A DNA stretch of 64,000 nt from Mycobacterium saskatchewanense (lineage in GTDB: Bacteria > Actinomycetota > Actinomycetes > Mycobacteriales > Mycobacteriaceae), in contig NZ_AP022573.1 of assembly GCF_010729105.1 (NCBI RefSeq), forward strand, positions 3,038,001 to 3,102,000. Reading direction: 5' to 3'. The position numbers and the translations under genes are program-made. Positions 17,854 to 28,079 of this stretch are shown piece after piece. The notes beneath the pieces are model-generated. The model searched no databases, had not been told where the DNA came from, and saw only the letters and a program-made list of their open reading frames with translations. Position 1 is the first letter of the stretch; each line of letters starts with the position of its first letter.

Positions 17854-18714
17854 ATGCCGATCGACGTGGACGTCGCGCTGAAGGCCGTGCTGGACCCGAT
17901 CGAATTCTCCTGGTCCAGTAGCGATGTGCAGCTCTACCATCTGGGCCTCGGCGCGGGCGCCGATCCGATGAGCCCTCGCGAACTGCGCTACCTCGTGGAC
18001 GAGACGCCCCAGGTGCTGCCGACGTTCGCCACCGTCGCGGCCACCTTCCACGCCACCAAGCCGCCAACCGTCAAGTTCCCCGGCATCGACATCGAGCTCA
18101 GCAAGGTGCTGCACGCCAGCGAGCGAGTGGAAGTGCCCGCGCCGCTGCCGCCGTCGGGTTCCGCGCGAGCCGTCACCCGGTTCACGGACATCTGGGACAA
18201 GGGCAAAGCCGCCGTCATCTGGAGCGAAACAACGGTAACCACGCCGGACGGCGCGCACCTGTGGACGCAGAAGCGATCGATCTACGCCCGTGGGGAAGGC
18301 GGGTTCGGTGGTGAGCGCGGGCCGTCATCGTCGGAAGCGGCGCCCGACCGGGCGCCCGATTTCGAGGTGGCGATGCCGATCCTGCCGCAGCAGGCACTGC
18401 TGTACCGGCTCTGCGGCGACCGCAACCCGCTGCACTCCGATCCCGAATTCGCCGCAGCCGCAGGCTTTCCCCAGCCGATCCTGCACGGCCTGTGCACCTT
18501 CGGGATGACCTGCAAGGCGATCACCGACGCGGTCCTGGACGGCGACGCTTCGGCGGTCGCGGCGTACGGCGCCCGTTTCGCGGGTGTTGCGTTCCCGGGT
18601 GAAAGGCTTGCGGTCAACATCTGGAAGGAAGACGGGCGGCTATCGGCCAGCGTTGTCGCGCCTTCACGAGACAACGCCGTAGTGCTCGGCGGCGTCGAGT
18701 TGGTTCCGGCCTAG
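17854..18714 (+). CDS. chsH3: Steroid enoyl-CoA hydratase ChsH3 (Rv3538 homologue)
   Basis: This 286-residue double-hotdog MaoC hydratase is known in M. tuberculosis to hydrate the C24 steroid enoyl-CoA made by ChsE3 (FadE34). The hydratase-2 motif is in the second half: YRLCGDRNPLHSDPEF followed by GFPQPILHG, with catalytic Asp and His. It begins one base after kstD, so it is in the same KstR-controlled transcript. The length matches peroxisomal-type MaoC hydratases. Confidence 0.93.
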   Translation: MPIDVDVALKAVLDPIEFSWSSSDVQLYHLGLGAGADPMSPRELRYLVDETPQVLPTFATVAATFHATKPPTVKFPGIDIELSKVLHASERVEVPAPLPPSGSARAVTRFTDIWDKGKAAVIWSETTVTTPDGAHLWTQKRSIYARGEGGFGGERGPSSSEAAPDRAPDFEVAMPILPQQALLYRLCGDRNPLHSDPEFAAAAGFPQPILHGLCTFGMTCKAITDAVLDGDASAVAAYGARFAGVAFPGERLAVNIWKEDGRLSASVVAPSRDNAVVLGGVELVPA

Positions 18715-18732
18715 AGCTTTCTGCCCTCTGCG

Positions 18733-18755
18733 GCCGAGCGCCCGGCCAGCCGGGC
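18733..18755. repeat. Left arm of a perfect 23-base inverted repeat
   Basis: This 23-base sequence (GCCGAGCGCC at its outer end) is the exact reverse complement of 19701-19723. It contains an internal hairpin GCCCGGC-CA-GCCGGGC and lies 18 bases after the chsH3 stop. It could be a cassette end or a bidirectional terminator. Confidence 0.85.
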
Positions 18756-18775
18756 CGCAGGCCTCGGGCGCCCAG

Positions 18776-19621
18776 CTAGGCGGGCACACGACGAGCACGA
18801 GCGGCGCGCACTCGTCCGATGATGTCGGCCGGCCGGTCGCCGGCGACCACCCTGATGACGATCCACCCCAGACGCTCAAGCCTCTCCAGCCTCCGGACAT
18901 CCCAGGTGTACTGTCGGCGATCGCTGCGGTGCTGCTCGCCGTCGTATTCCACCGCGACTTTCACGTCCTCCCATCCCATGTCCAAGTAGGCGAAGGCACT
19001 GCCGAACTCGTCGAGCACCTGAATCTGCGTGTGCGGCCGCGGCAGACCGGCGTCGATCAACACGACTCGAAGCCACGACTCTTTCGGCGACTGCGCTCCG
19101 GCGTCGAAGAGGTCCGCCGCCCGGCGCGCTCGCGCGATGCCTCGGCGTCCCGAGTACCTGCGAGTCAGCAGCTCGACGTCAGCGGCCTTGATTTCCGTTG
19201 CTCCGGCCAACGCGTCCATCGCCGCCACGGCGGTCATCGTCGGGTACCAACAGCCGAGGTCCAGTGCTGTCCTCGTTGGTGACGTCGCCGCAACGCCGTC
19301 GATCAGTTCGACTTCGTCCGCCTGGACAGGCTCCCTGTGCAGTTGTAGCCCCGCCGCGACATGGTGGTTGTCGTGGATCAGCTCCACAGGTCTTCGGTCG
19401 TCGACCCATTTGCTTCCGTGCAGCGCGGCCGCCGAGAACCCCGCGACGACGCCACGACGGCGTGTCCATAACCACCCGGCCCTCGCACGAACCGCAGCGG
19501 TGACCTCGGCGTCGCGATCGATGTAGACGCCCCGAAACAGCCGAATGTAGCGCGTTTCCAAGTGACTTTTGGTCAGCAGTCCACAGGCAACGGCTTCGCT
19601 CCCGACAAAAGGCTCGCCCAT
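18776..19621 (-). CDS. DUF559 nuclease-like protein with AbiEi-type N-terminus
   Basis: The 281-residue protein has an N-terminal winged-helix, AbiEi-like region (LETRYIRLFRGVYIDRDAEV, then VVAGFSAAALHG). The C-terminal DUF559/Vsr-like domain is of PD-(D/E)XK type: ESWLRVVLIDAGLP, AYLDMGWEDVKVAVEYDGEQ with candidate Asp/Glu, then HR and RRLERLERLGWIVIRVV. Such proteins are common in mycobacteria and often called type IV antitoxin-like, but no toxin gene is adjacent. I take the ATG at 19621; a TTG lies upstream at 19642. It sits within a perfect inverted repeat where M. tuberculosis has a PPE gene. Confidence 0.85.
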   Translation of the reverse strand: MGEPFVGSEAVACGLLTKSHLETRYIRLFRGVYIDRDAEVTAAVRARAGWLWTRRRGVVAGFSAAALHGSKWVDDRRPVELIHDNHHVAAGLQLHREPVQADEVELIDGVAATSPTRTALDLGCWYPTMTAVAAMDALAGATEIKAADVELLTRRYSGRRGIARARRAADLFDAGAQSPKESWLRVVLIDAGLPRPHTQIQVLDEFGSAFAYLDMGWEDVKVAVEYDGEQHRSDRRQYTWDVRRLERLERLGWIVIRVVAGDRPADIIGRVRAARARRVPA

Positions 19622-19670
19622 GGCCGCAGGGTCGCATGCCAAACCAGCGGCGTCACTTCAGCTGTCGGGC

Positions 19671-19686
19671 GCCCGGCTAGCCGGGC
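19671..19686. terminator. Perfect GC palindrome upstream of the DUF559 gene
   Basis: GCCCGGCTAGCCGGGC is a fully self-complementary 16-mer. It lies between the DUF559 gene start and the ltp2 stop and could terminate ltp2 transcription without a U-tract, or belong to the flanking repeat element. Confidence 0.45.
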
Positions 19687-19700
19687 CCCAGGGTCCGAAC

Positions 19701-19723
19701 GCCCGGCTGGCCGGGCGCTCGGC
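19701..19723. repeat. Right arm of the perfect 23-base inverted repeat
   Basis: Exact reverse complement of 18733-18755. It contains the hairpin CGCCCGGC-TG-GCCGGGCG and lies 7 bases from the ltp2 stop codon. The two arms bracket a 945-base segment holding only the DUF559 gene. Confidence 0.85.
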
Positions 19724-19730
19724 AAAGCGT

Positions 19731-20900
19731 CTAGCCGAGGATCAGGCCCGACGTGGGCACACCGGTGCCCGCGGTGACGAGGACATGCTCGACGTCGGGG
19801 ACCGGGTTCACTGAGGTGCCGCGCAGCTGGCGCACGCCCTCCGCGATGCCGTTCATGCCGTGGATGTACGCCTCGCCTAGCTGGCCGCCGTGCGTGTTGA
19901 TAGGCAGCCGCCCGCCTATCTCGATGGCCCCGTCGGCGATGAAGTCCTTCGCCTCGCCGCGGCCGCAGAAGCCCAACTCCTCCAACTGGATCAGCGTGAA
20001 GGGCGTGAAGTGGTCGTAGAGAATCGCGGTCTGGACGTCCGACGGCTGCAGTCCGGATTGCTGCCACAGCTGCTGCCCCACCACGCCCATCTCCGGCAGG
20101 CCGAGCTCGGCCCGGTAGTAGCTGACCATGGTGTACTGGTCGGGGCTCGATCCCTGCGACGCCGCCTCGATGACGGCCGGCCGCTGCTTGAGGTCCCGCG
20201 CTCGCTCGGCCGACGTCACCACGATCGCAACCGCGCCATCGGTCTCCTGGCAGCAGTCCAGCAACCTCAGGGGCTCGGCGATCCACCGCGAATTCTGGTG
20301 ATCCTCAATGGTTATCGGCTTCTCGTAGAAGTACGCCTTGGGGTTTTTGGCGGCGTGTTTGCGATCGGCCACCGAGATAACCCCGAAGTCGCGGCTGGTG
20401 GCGCCGGACAGCTGCATGTAGCGCCGCGCGATCATGGCCACCTGCGCCGCCGGGGTCGAAAGCCCGTGCGGGTAGGAGAAGGAATTGTCGGCCGCGGTCG
20501 AATCGGCCTGTGCGCGGGCGTCTCCCGCCAGCCGGGTCTGCACCTGACCGAACCGCATGCCCGACCGCTCGTTGAACGCCCGGTACGCCACCACCACGTC
20601 GGCCACCCCGGTGGCGACGGCGATCGCCGCCTGCTGGACGGTCGCGCACGCGGCGCCGCCACCATAACCGATCTGCGAAAAGAACTTCAGGTCGCCGATG
20701 CCGACCGCACGCGCCACCGCGGTCTCGTTGTTGGTGTCCATCGTGAAGGTGGTCAGGCCGTCGACATCCGCCGGCGAAAGGCCGGCATCGTCCAGCGCGT
20801 CCAGCACCGCCTCGGCCGCCAACCGCAGCTCGCTGCGACCGGAGTCCTTCGAGAAGTCAGTCGCGCCGATGCCGACGATCGCCGCTTTACCAGAAAGCAT
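19731..20900 (-). CDS. ltp2: Steroid side-chain retro-aldolase Ltp2
   Basis: This 389-residue thiolase-fold aldolase, with the DUF35 domain of ChsH2, releases propionyl-CoA from the 17-hydroxy C22-CoA to give the C17 ketone. It starts MLSGKAAIVGIGATDFSKDS; internal segments IAVATGVADVVVAYRAFNER and INTHGGQLGEAYIHGMNGIA are typical. It is the last gene of the chsE1-chsE2-chsH2-chsH1-ltp2 operon and overlaps chsH1 by one base (TGATG). The 3' side faces the right arm of the inverted repeat. Confidence 0.95.
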   Translation of the reverse strand: MLSGKAAIVGIGATDFSKDSGRSELRLAAEAVLDALDDAGLSPADVDGLTTFTMDTNNETAVARAVGIGDLKFFSQIGYGGGAACATVQQAAIAVATGVADVVVAYRAFNERSGMRFGQVQTRLAGDARAQADSTAADNSFSYPHGLSTPAAQVAMIARRYMQLSGATSRDFGVISVADRKHAAKNPKAYFYEKPITIEDHQNSRWIAEPLRLLDCCQETDGAVAIVVTSAERARDLKQRPAVIEAASQGSSPDQYTMVSYYRAELGLPEMGVVGQQLWQQSGLQPSDVQTAILYDHFTPFTLIQLEELGFCGRGEAKDFIADGAIEIGGRLPINTHGGQLGEAYIHGMNGIAEGVRQLRGTSVNPVPDVEHVLVTAGTGVPTSGLILG

Positions 20901-21301
20901 CAGGAGTCCCCCATCCGCAGGGTCACCGTCGCAATGACATGGTCACCAAGGCTGTTGCGGCCGAACACCTTGACGGTGATGAGGCCGTCGTCCACAGCGG
21001 TCACCTCACCGGTGAACGTCACCGTGTCATAGGCATACCACGGCACCCCTAGCCGCAGCCCGATCGACTTGATCAGCGCAGACGGCCCGGCCCAGTCGGT
21101 CACGAACCGCTCGACCAGACCGGTGTCGGTCAGGATGTTGACGAAGATGTCCTTGGAGCCCTTGGCCTGCGCCTTGTCCCGGTCGTGGTGCACGTCCTGG
21201 AAGTCGCGGGTGGCCAGCGCGGTCGAGATGATGAACGTCGGGTCCCCGTACAGCTTGAGCTCGGGCAGCGTCGTGCCCACTTCGACGGCCGGGGCGCTCA
21301 T
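20900..21301 (-). CDS. chsH1: Enoyl-CoA hydratase small subunit ChsH1
   Basis: The 133-residue single-hotdog MaoC subunit pairs with ChsH2 to hydrate the C22 steroid enoyl-CoA. The active-site-like segment DFQDVHHDRDKAQAKG carries the hydratase-2 His/Asp; C-terminal strands ITVKVFGRNSLGDHVIATVT finish the hotdog. The start MSAPAVEVG at 21301 is chosen over an upstream in-frame ATG because it gives the four-base overlap with chsH2. Confidence 0.93.
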   Translation of the reverse strand: MSAPAVEVGTTLPELKLYGDPTFIISTALATRDFQDVHHDRDKAQAKGSKDIFVNILTDTGLVERFVTDWAGPSALIKSIGLRLGVPWYAYDTVTFTGEVTAVDDGLITVKVFGRNSLGDHVIATVTLRMGDS

Positions 21302-22257
21302 GCTTTGTCTCCCAAAGGCTCCCACGCGTAGAGGCTCCATTCCGGGCCGCTATCACCCGCAGGAAAGTCGATGTAGGTGGCGCGAACGGGCGTGCCGATC
21401 TGTACCTGGGCGGGGTCGACCCCGCGCAGCTCGCCCAGCATCCGCACGCCCTCCTCGAGCTCGACCAGCGCGATGACGAAAGGCAGTGTGCGGCCTGGAA
21501 CCTTCGGCGCGTGGTGCACGACAAAGCTGAACACGGCGCCCTTGCCGCTGGACACCACGTAGTCGATCGGCGCGGCCTTGTCCTGCCATACCGCCGGTAC
21601 CGGCGGATGCTGCAGACTGCCGTCCGGCCGCCGCTGAATGCGCAGCTCGTGCGCCTTGACACCCTCCCAGAAGAACGCCGTGTCGCGCGAGGACGCGGGC
21701 CGCATCATGGCGTCGGGATCGAGATCCGCCGGAACCGATGAGGCCTCGGCGGACTCCCGCGGCTTGAACTTCAAGATCCGCCAATTCATCTCGGCGACGT
21801 CCTCGTCACCGACGCGCCAGATGATGTGCTGATTGACGAAATAGCCCTCGCCCAGGGCCGTCTGCTTGGGCCCGACGACGTCGCCCATCTCCGAGGTGAC
21901 GCTCACCTGCTCGCCGGGCTGCAGGTAACGGTGGTAGGTCTGCTCGCAATTGGTGGCTACGACGCCGATGTAGCCGGCGTCGTCCAACAGCTGCATGATC
22001 GGCCCGAGCGGGTCATCCTTGGGGCGCTCACCGCCCAGGCCGAACATCGTCCAGACCTGAATCATGGCCGGAGGGGCCACAATCCCAGGATGACCGGCGG
22101 CCCAGGCCGCGGCCTCGTCCACGTAGATGGGGTTGCGGTCGCCGAGCGCTTCAACCCAGTTGTTGATGGTCGGCTGGTTGACCGGATCCCGGGCCGCCCG
22201 CGGCTTGGCCCCGCCAGCCGCTTTGATCTCCGCGACGGCGTCCTGGATTTCGGTCAT
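21298..22257 (-). CDS. chsH2: Enoyl-CoA hydratase large subunit with DUF35 domain ChsH2
   Basis: The 319-residue protein has two domains. An N-terminal MaoC-like hotdog (NWVEALGDRNPIYVDEAAAW, then PPAMIQVWTMFG) pairs with ChsH1. A C-terminal DUF35/OB domain from about residue 195 (FFWEGVKAHELRIQRRPDGS onward) binds Ltp2, linking hydration to retro-aldol cleavage. The zinc-ribbon Cys residues are largely missing. Four-base overlaps join it to chsH1 and to chsE2. Confidence 0.94.
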   Translation of the reverse strand: MTEIQDAVAEIKAAGGAKPRAARDPVNQPTINNWVEALGDRNPIYVDEAAAWAAGHPGIVAPPAMIQVWTMFGLGGERPKDDPLGPIMQLLDDAGYIGVVATNCEQTYHRYLQPGEQVSVTSEMGDVVGPKQTALGEGYFVNQHIIWRVGDEDVAEMNWRILKFKPRESAEASSVPADLDPDAMMRPASSRDTAFFWEGVKAHELRIQRRPDGSLQHPPVPAVWQDKAAPIDYVVSSGKGAVFSFVVHHAPKVPGRTLPFVIALVELEEGVRMLGELRGVDPAQVQIGTPVRATYIDFPAGDSGPEWSLYAWEPLGDKA

Positions 22258-23417
22258 CGCGGCACCCTCGGCACCTTGAGGCCGGCGGCGGCGATCATCT
22301 CCCGCATGACCTCGTTGACGCCCCCACCGAAGGTGATCACCAGGTTGCGCTTGGTCTGCGAGTCCAGCCAGTTGATCAACTCTGCGGTCTCCGACTCGGC
22401 CGGGTTGCCGTACTTGAAGACGATCTCCTCCGCGAGTCGGCCGATGTATTGGATGCGTTCGGTGCCAAACACTTTCGTCGACGCGGCGTCGGCCACGTTG
22501 ATGTCCTCGCCGGCGGCGGCCACCTGCCAGTTGAGCAGCTCGTTGATCCGCCACATCGAGTAGATTTCCCCGAGCGCACGCTTGACGTCCTCGTGGTCGA
22601 TCGGCGTGACGCCGTCGGCCCCCGGCTTGGACGCCCACGCGTGCACGCGGTCGTAGATGCCGGCGACCCGCCCGGCGGGGCCCAGCATGACGCGCTCGTT
22701 GTTGAGCTGGGTGGTGATCAGCCGCCATCCGCCGTTCTCCTCGCCGACCAGCATGTCGGCGGGCACCCGCACGTCGTTGTAATAGGTGGCGTTGGTGTGG
22801 TGGGCGCCGTCGGACAGGATGATCGGCGTCCAGGAGTAGCCGGGGTCCTTCGTGTCGACGATCAGGATCGAAATGCCCTTGTGTTTCACGGCTTCCGGAT
22901 CGGTGCGGCAGGCCAGCCAGATGTAGTCCGCGTCATGCGCGCCGGTGGTGAAGATCTTCTGCCCGTTGACGATGTATTCGTCGCCCTGGCGCACGGCGGT
23001 GGTCCGCAGCGACGCGAGGTCGGTGCCCGCCTCGGGCTCGGTGTAGCCGATCGCGAAGTGCACCTCGCCGGCGAGGATCGCCGGCAGGAACTTCTTCTTC
23101 TGCAGCTCGCTGCCGAACTGCTGCAGGGTCGGGCCGACCGTCTGCAGCGTCACCGCGGGCAGCGGGACGTCGGCCCGGTGCGCCTCGTTGACGAAGATCG
23201 ACTGCTCGATCGGGCCGAAACCCAAGCCGCCGAACTCTTTTGGCCACCCGACGCCGAGCTTGCCATCCTGGCCCATGCGCCGGATCACCGCGCGATAGGC
23301 CTCGTTGTGGCGGTCGGACTCCATCGCTTTCGCCTCGTCGGGCGAAATCAGGTTCTCGAAGTACTCCCGTAGCTCGGCCTGCAGCTGCCGCTGCTCAGGA
23401 GTCAGATCTATGAACAT
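22254..23417 (-). CDS. fadE29: Acyl-CoA dehydrogenase beta subunit ChsE2 (FadE29)
   Basis: The 387-residue protein forms an alpha2beta2 dehydrogenase with ChsE1 that oxidises the 3-carbon (C22) steroid side-chain CoA. ACAD markers are FAIGYTEPEAGTDLASLRTT, YIVNGQKIFTTGAHDADYIW and the C-terminal VITFGGGVNEVMREMIAAAG. It overlaps chsH2 by 4 and chsE1 by 10 bases, so the operon is tightly coupled. Which subunit holds the catalytic Glu follows the M. tuberculosis literature and was not tested here. Confidence 0.94.
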   Translation of the reverse strand: MFIDLTPEQRQLQAELREYFENLISPDEAKAMESDRHNEAYRAVIRRMGQDGKLGVGWPKEFGGLGFGPIEQSIFVNEAHRADVPLPAVTLQTVGPTLQQFGSELQKKKFLPAILAGEVHFAIGYTEPEAGTDLASLRTTAVRQGDEYIVNGQKIFTTGAHDADYIWLACRTDPEAVKHKGISILIVDTKDPGYSWTPIILSDGAHHTNATYYNDVRVPADMLVGEENGGWRLITTQLNNERVMLGPAGRVAGIYDRVHAWASKPGADGVTPIDHEDVKRALGEIYSMWRINELLNWQVAAAGEDINVADAASTKVFGTERIQYIGRLAEEIVFKYGNPAESETAELINWLDSQTKRNLVITFGGGVNEVMREMIAAAGLKVPRVPR

Positions 23418-24433
23418 TGCGCTCCCACGAGGTCGAGGCGATGAGACGGCCCGCCCAACAACCGGGACAGGTCTTTGATCGTGGAGTAGTACCGGTGCAT
23501 CGGATAGGTGATGTCCATGCCCATGCCGCCATGCAGGTGGTGGCAGATCTGCATCGCCGGCGGCGCCTGCGACGTGATCCAGTAGCCCAGGACGTCGATG
23601 TCCCGCAAAGTTTGGGGGTCGGCGTCGCGGCCTTCGGCCAGCCGCCAGGCGACCGCCTTCGCGACCAAATCGATGGTGCGCGAGGCGATGTAGACCTCGG
23701 AGAGCTGTGCCGCAACCGTCTGGAAGGTCGACAGCGGCTTGCCGAACTGCTTGCGGTTGGCCACGTAGTCGGCGGTCAGCCGCAACGCGCCGGCCACGAG
23801 TCCGTCGGCGAACGCGCCGATCATCGCCAGCGCCAGCTGGTTGACCCGGTACGCGGTCGCACCGGTCAGGATGTCGGCGTCATCGACCGCGACGTCGGCA
23901 AAAGTGACCGTGTATTCGTCGGATCCACTCGACGTCGGAGTGCGGACCAGCCGGACCCCGTCGGCCTTCGGCGACACCACGACGACCGCGTTGTCGGCGG
24001 TGACGATCATCCAGTCGGCGTTCTCGGCATATGCAACACCGATTTTCGTGCCGGACAACCGGCCACCGGACAGCGTGGTGGCGGGGCGGTCCGGGAGTGC
24101 GGCGCCGGGCTCGTTGAGCGCGGCCGTCAGCAGGCCGCCCTTGGTGACGCCGGCCAGAAAGCGATCCTGCTGCTCGTCGGAGGCGAGATCGACCAGCGGC
24201 ACCACACCAAGGCCGAGCGTCGCCAGCGCCGGCGTGATGGCGCCGCGGCGGCCCGCTTCGGTCAGGACGGTCGCGACCTCGGGAAGGCCCACGCCGTCGC
24301 CGCCGAGGCGTTCCGGCACCGGCAGCGCGGTCACGCCGCCGTCGACCAAGGCCGGCCACGAAAGGTCGCGGTCCAGAACCGATGTCACCACGTCGGCGAC
24401 GGCCTGCTGCGTCGCAGTGAGGCTGAAGTCCAT
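23408..24433 (-). CDS. fadE28: Acyl-CoA dehydrogenase alpha subunit ChsE1 (FadE28)
   Basis: This 341-residue ACAD-like subunit starts MDFSLTATQQAVADVVTSVL. It has the helical C-terminal segment KQFGKPLSTFQTVAAQLSEV and ends HLHGGMGMDITYPMHRYYST. It is partner of ChsE2 in side-chain dehydrogenation. The cyp125 stop at 24441 is 7 bases upstream, so cyp125 heads the same six-gene transcript under the KstR operator at 25701. Confidence 0.93.
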   Translation of the reverse strand: MDFSLTATQQAVADVVTSVLDRDLSWPALVDGGVTALPVPERLGGDGVGLPEVATVLTEAGRRGAITPALATLGLGVVPLVDLASDEQQDRFLAGVTKGGLLTAALNEPGAALPDRPATTLSGGRLSGTKIGVAYAENADWMIVTADNAVVVVSPKADGVRLVRTPTSSGSDEYTVTFADVAVDDADILTGATAYRVNQLALAMIGAFADGLVAGALRLTADYVANRKQFGKPLSTFQTVAAQLSEVYIASRTIDLVAKAVAWRLAEGRDADPQTLRDIDVLGYWITSQAPPAMQICHHLHGGMGMDITYPMHRYYSTIKDLSRLLGGPSHRLDLVGAQCS

Positions 24434-24440
24434 CAGGACG

Positions 24441-25682
24441 TCACCGCGTTTGGCCGGTGTAGTCGACCTGCCAGTGCTTGATGCCGTTGAGCCAGCCCGA
24501 CCGCAGTCGCTCGGGCTCGCCGATGGGCTTGAGGTCCGGCATGTGGTCGGCGACCGCGTTGAAGATCAGGTTGATGGTCATGCGGGCCAGGTTCGCGCCG
24601 ATGCAGTAATGGGCGCCGGTGCCGCCGAAACCGACGTGGGGATTCGGGTCGCGCAGGATGTTGAAGGTGTGCGGGTCGTCGAAGACCTCTTCGTCGAAGT
24701 TGGCCGACCGGTAGGACATCACCACCCGCTGCCCCTTCTTGATCCGCACGCCGCCCAGCTCGGTGTCCTCGTTGGCGGTGCGCTGGAAGGCGGATACCGG
24801 GGTGGCCCAGCGGATGATCTCGTCGGCGGTGGTCGACGGGCGCTCCCTCTTGAACAGCTCCCACTGATCGGGGTTGTCGGCCATCGCGATCATGCCGTGG
24901 GTGATCGAGTTGCGGGTGGTCTCGTTGCCGGCCACGGCGAGCATCACCACAAAGAAACCGAACTCGTCATCGGAGAGCTTCTCGCCGTCGATGTCGGCCT
25001 GGATAAGCGTGGTGACGATATCGTCGGTGGGGTTTTTGCCCCGCTCCTCGGCCATCTTCATGGCGTACATGATCAGTTCCATCGACGACTGCGCGGGGTC
25101 GACGTCGGCGTACTCGGGGTCGGTGCCACCGGTCATCTCGTTGGACCAGCGGAAGAGCTTGTCGCGGTCCTCCTGCGGAACGCCGAGCAGCCCGGCGATG
25201 GCCTGCAGCGGCAGCTCGCACGACACCTGCTCGACGAAGTCGCCGCTCCCCTCCGTCGCCGCGGTCTTGGCGATGTTCTGGGCGCGCTGGGCCAGTTCGG
25301 CTTCCAGCCGCCCGATGGCGCGCGGCGTGAATCCCCGGGAGATGATCTTGCGCAACCGGGTGTGGTGCGGTGCGTCCATGTTGAGCATGACGCTGCGCTG
25401 CAGTTCGACCTGCTCGCGCTTCATCTCCGGCGGCCACGTGGGGATGGCCCCGTTCATCCAGCTGGAGAAGATGTCGCTGCGCTTCGACACCTCCTTGACG
25501 TCGGCGTGCTTGGTGACGAGCCAATATCCGTGGTCCTCGAACCCGCCCGCGCCGCCAGGAATGTCCACCCAGTGGATCGGCTCCGCCTTGCGCAACTCGG
25601 CGAGTTCCGCGACGGGCAATCCGGCGAGGTTGACGTCCGGGTCCAGGAAGTCGAAGTCAGCGGGAATGTTGGGGGGTGCCAT
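24441..25682 (-). CDS. cyp125: CYP125 steroid C26/C27-monooxygenase
   Basis: The 413-residue P450 starts cholesterol side-chain oxidation by hydroxylating and oxidising a terminal methyl of cholesterol or cholestenone. The I-helix is AGNETTRNSITHG, the EXXR is EIIR, and the haem loop is GFGGTGAHYCIGANLARM with the Cys ligand. It starts MAPPNIPADFDFLDP, lacking the short N-terminal extension annotated in M. tuberculosis. It is first in the cyp125-chsE1-chsE2-chsH2-chsH1-ltp2 operon. Confidence 0.96.
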   Translation of the reverse strand: MAPPNIPADFDFLDPDVNLAGLPVAELAELRKAEPIHWVDIPGGAGGFEDHGYWLVTKHADVKEVSKRSDIFSSWMNGAIPTWPPEMKREQVELQRSVMLNMDAPHHTRLRKIISRGFTPRAIGRLEAELAQRAQNIAKTAATEGSGDFVEQVSCELPLQAIAGLLGVPQEDRDKLFRWSNEMTGGTDPEYADVDPAQSSMELIMYAMKMAEERGKNPTDDIVTTLIQADIDGEKLSDDEFGFFVVMLAVAGNETTRNSITHGMIAMADNPDQWELFKRERPSTTADEIIRWATPVSAFQRTANEDTELGGVRIKKGQRVVMSYRSANFDEEVFDDPHTFNILRDPNPHVGFGGTGAHYCIGANLARMTINLIFNAVADHMPDLKPIGEPERLRSGWLNGIKHWQVDYTGQTR

Positions 25683-25700
25683 GTAGGTGCGCTCCTCAAT

Positions 25701-25714
25701 TGCAACGTGTTCTA
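25701..25714. promoter_or_regulatory. KstR operator upstream of cyp125
   Basis: TGCAACGTGTTCTA fits TnnAACnnGTTnnA. It lies 18 bases upstream of the cyp125 ATG. A second operator for fadA5 lies 65 bases further on. Confidence 0.88.
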
Positions 25715-25779
25715 GTGCCAGTAAAACACGGCTCCTGCGCAGATAAAAGGCAGGTCACCATCGTCGCTTGTCAGACTAA

Positions 25780-25793
25780 TGAAACGTGTTCTA
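25780..25793. promoter_or_regulatory. KstR operator upstream of fadA5
   Basis: TGAAACGTGTTCTA fits the consensus and ends 10 bases before the fadA5 ATG. Confidence 0.88.
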
Positions 25794-25794
25794 G

Positions 25795-26979
<1,185 letters not shown>

Positions 26980-27001
26980 CTCGTCGTCGCTTCGCTTCCG
27001 A

Positions 27002-27843
<842 letters not shown>

Positions 27844-28079
27844 GGTCTCCCGGCGCCTCGACGCGGTGCCCCGCGAGCCGACGGGCCATGGCGTGTCAAT
27901 CGCCGCGTTGCGGTGCGGCATGCCCGGGACGAATCCCGCGAGCACGTAGCTGGCACCGGGCTCTGCGTCGACGCGCCCTCCTCGTCCGATGCCTTGACTG
28001 ATCATCTCGTCGTGTGTGACGATTTCGTCAATAACGAGGGCGTTGCCGTACCCGCCGGCAGCGCATGTGAGGAGAACCG
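27844..28079. other. Gap of 236 bases between ddn and the extra P450
   Basis: No convincing gene is seen. Short frames on both strands lack start sites and family features. The last 12 bases carry a strong ribosome site (GTGAGGAGAACC) for the P450. I see no KstR or KstR2 palindrome, so the P450 is probably not under the sterol regulators through this gap. Confidence 0.6.

Noticed and set aside
18776..19621. Complete type IV AbiE toxin-antitoxin system
   Set aside because: Only the AbiEi-like/DUF559 protein is present; no AbiEii nucleotidyltransferase toxin is adjacent.
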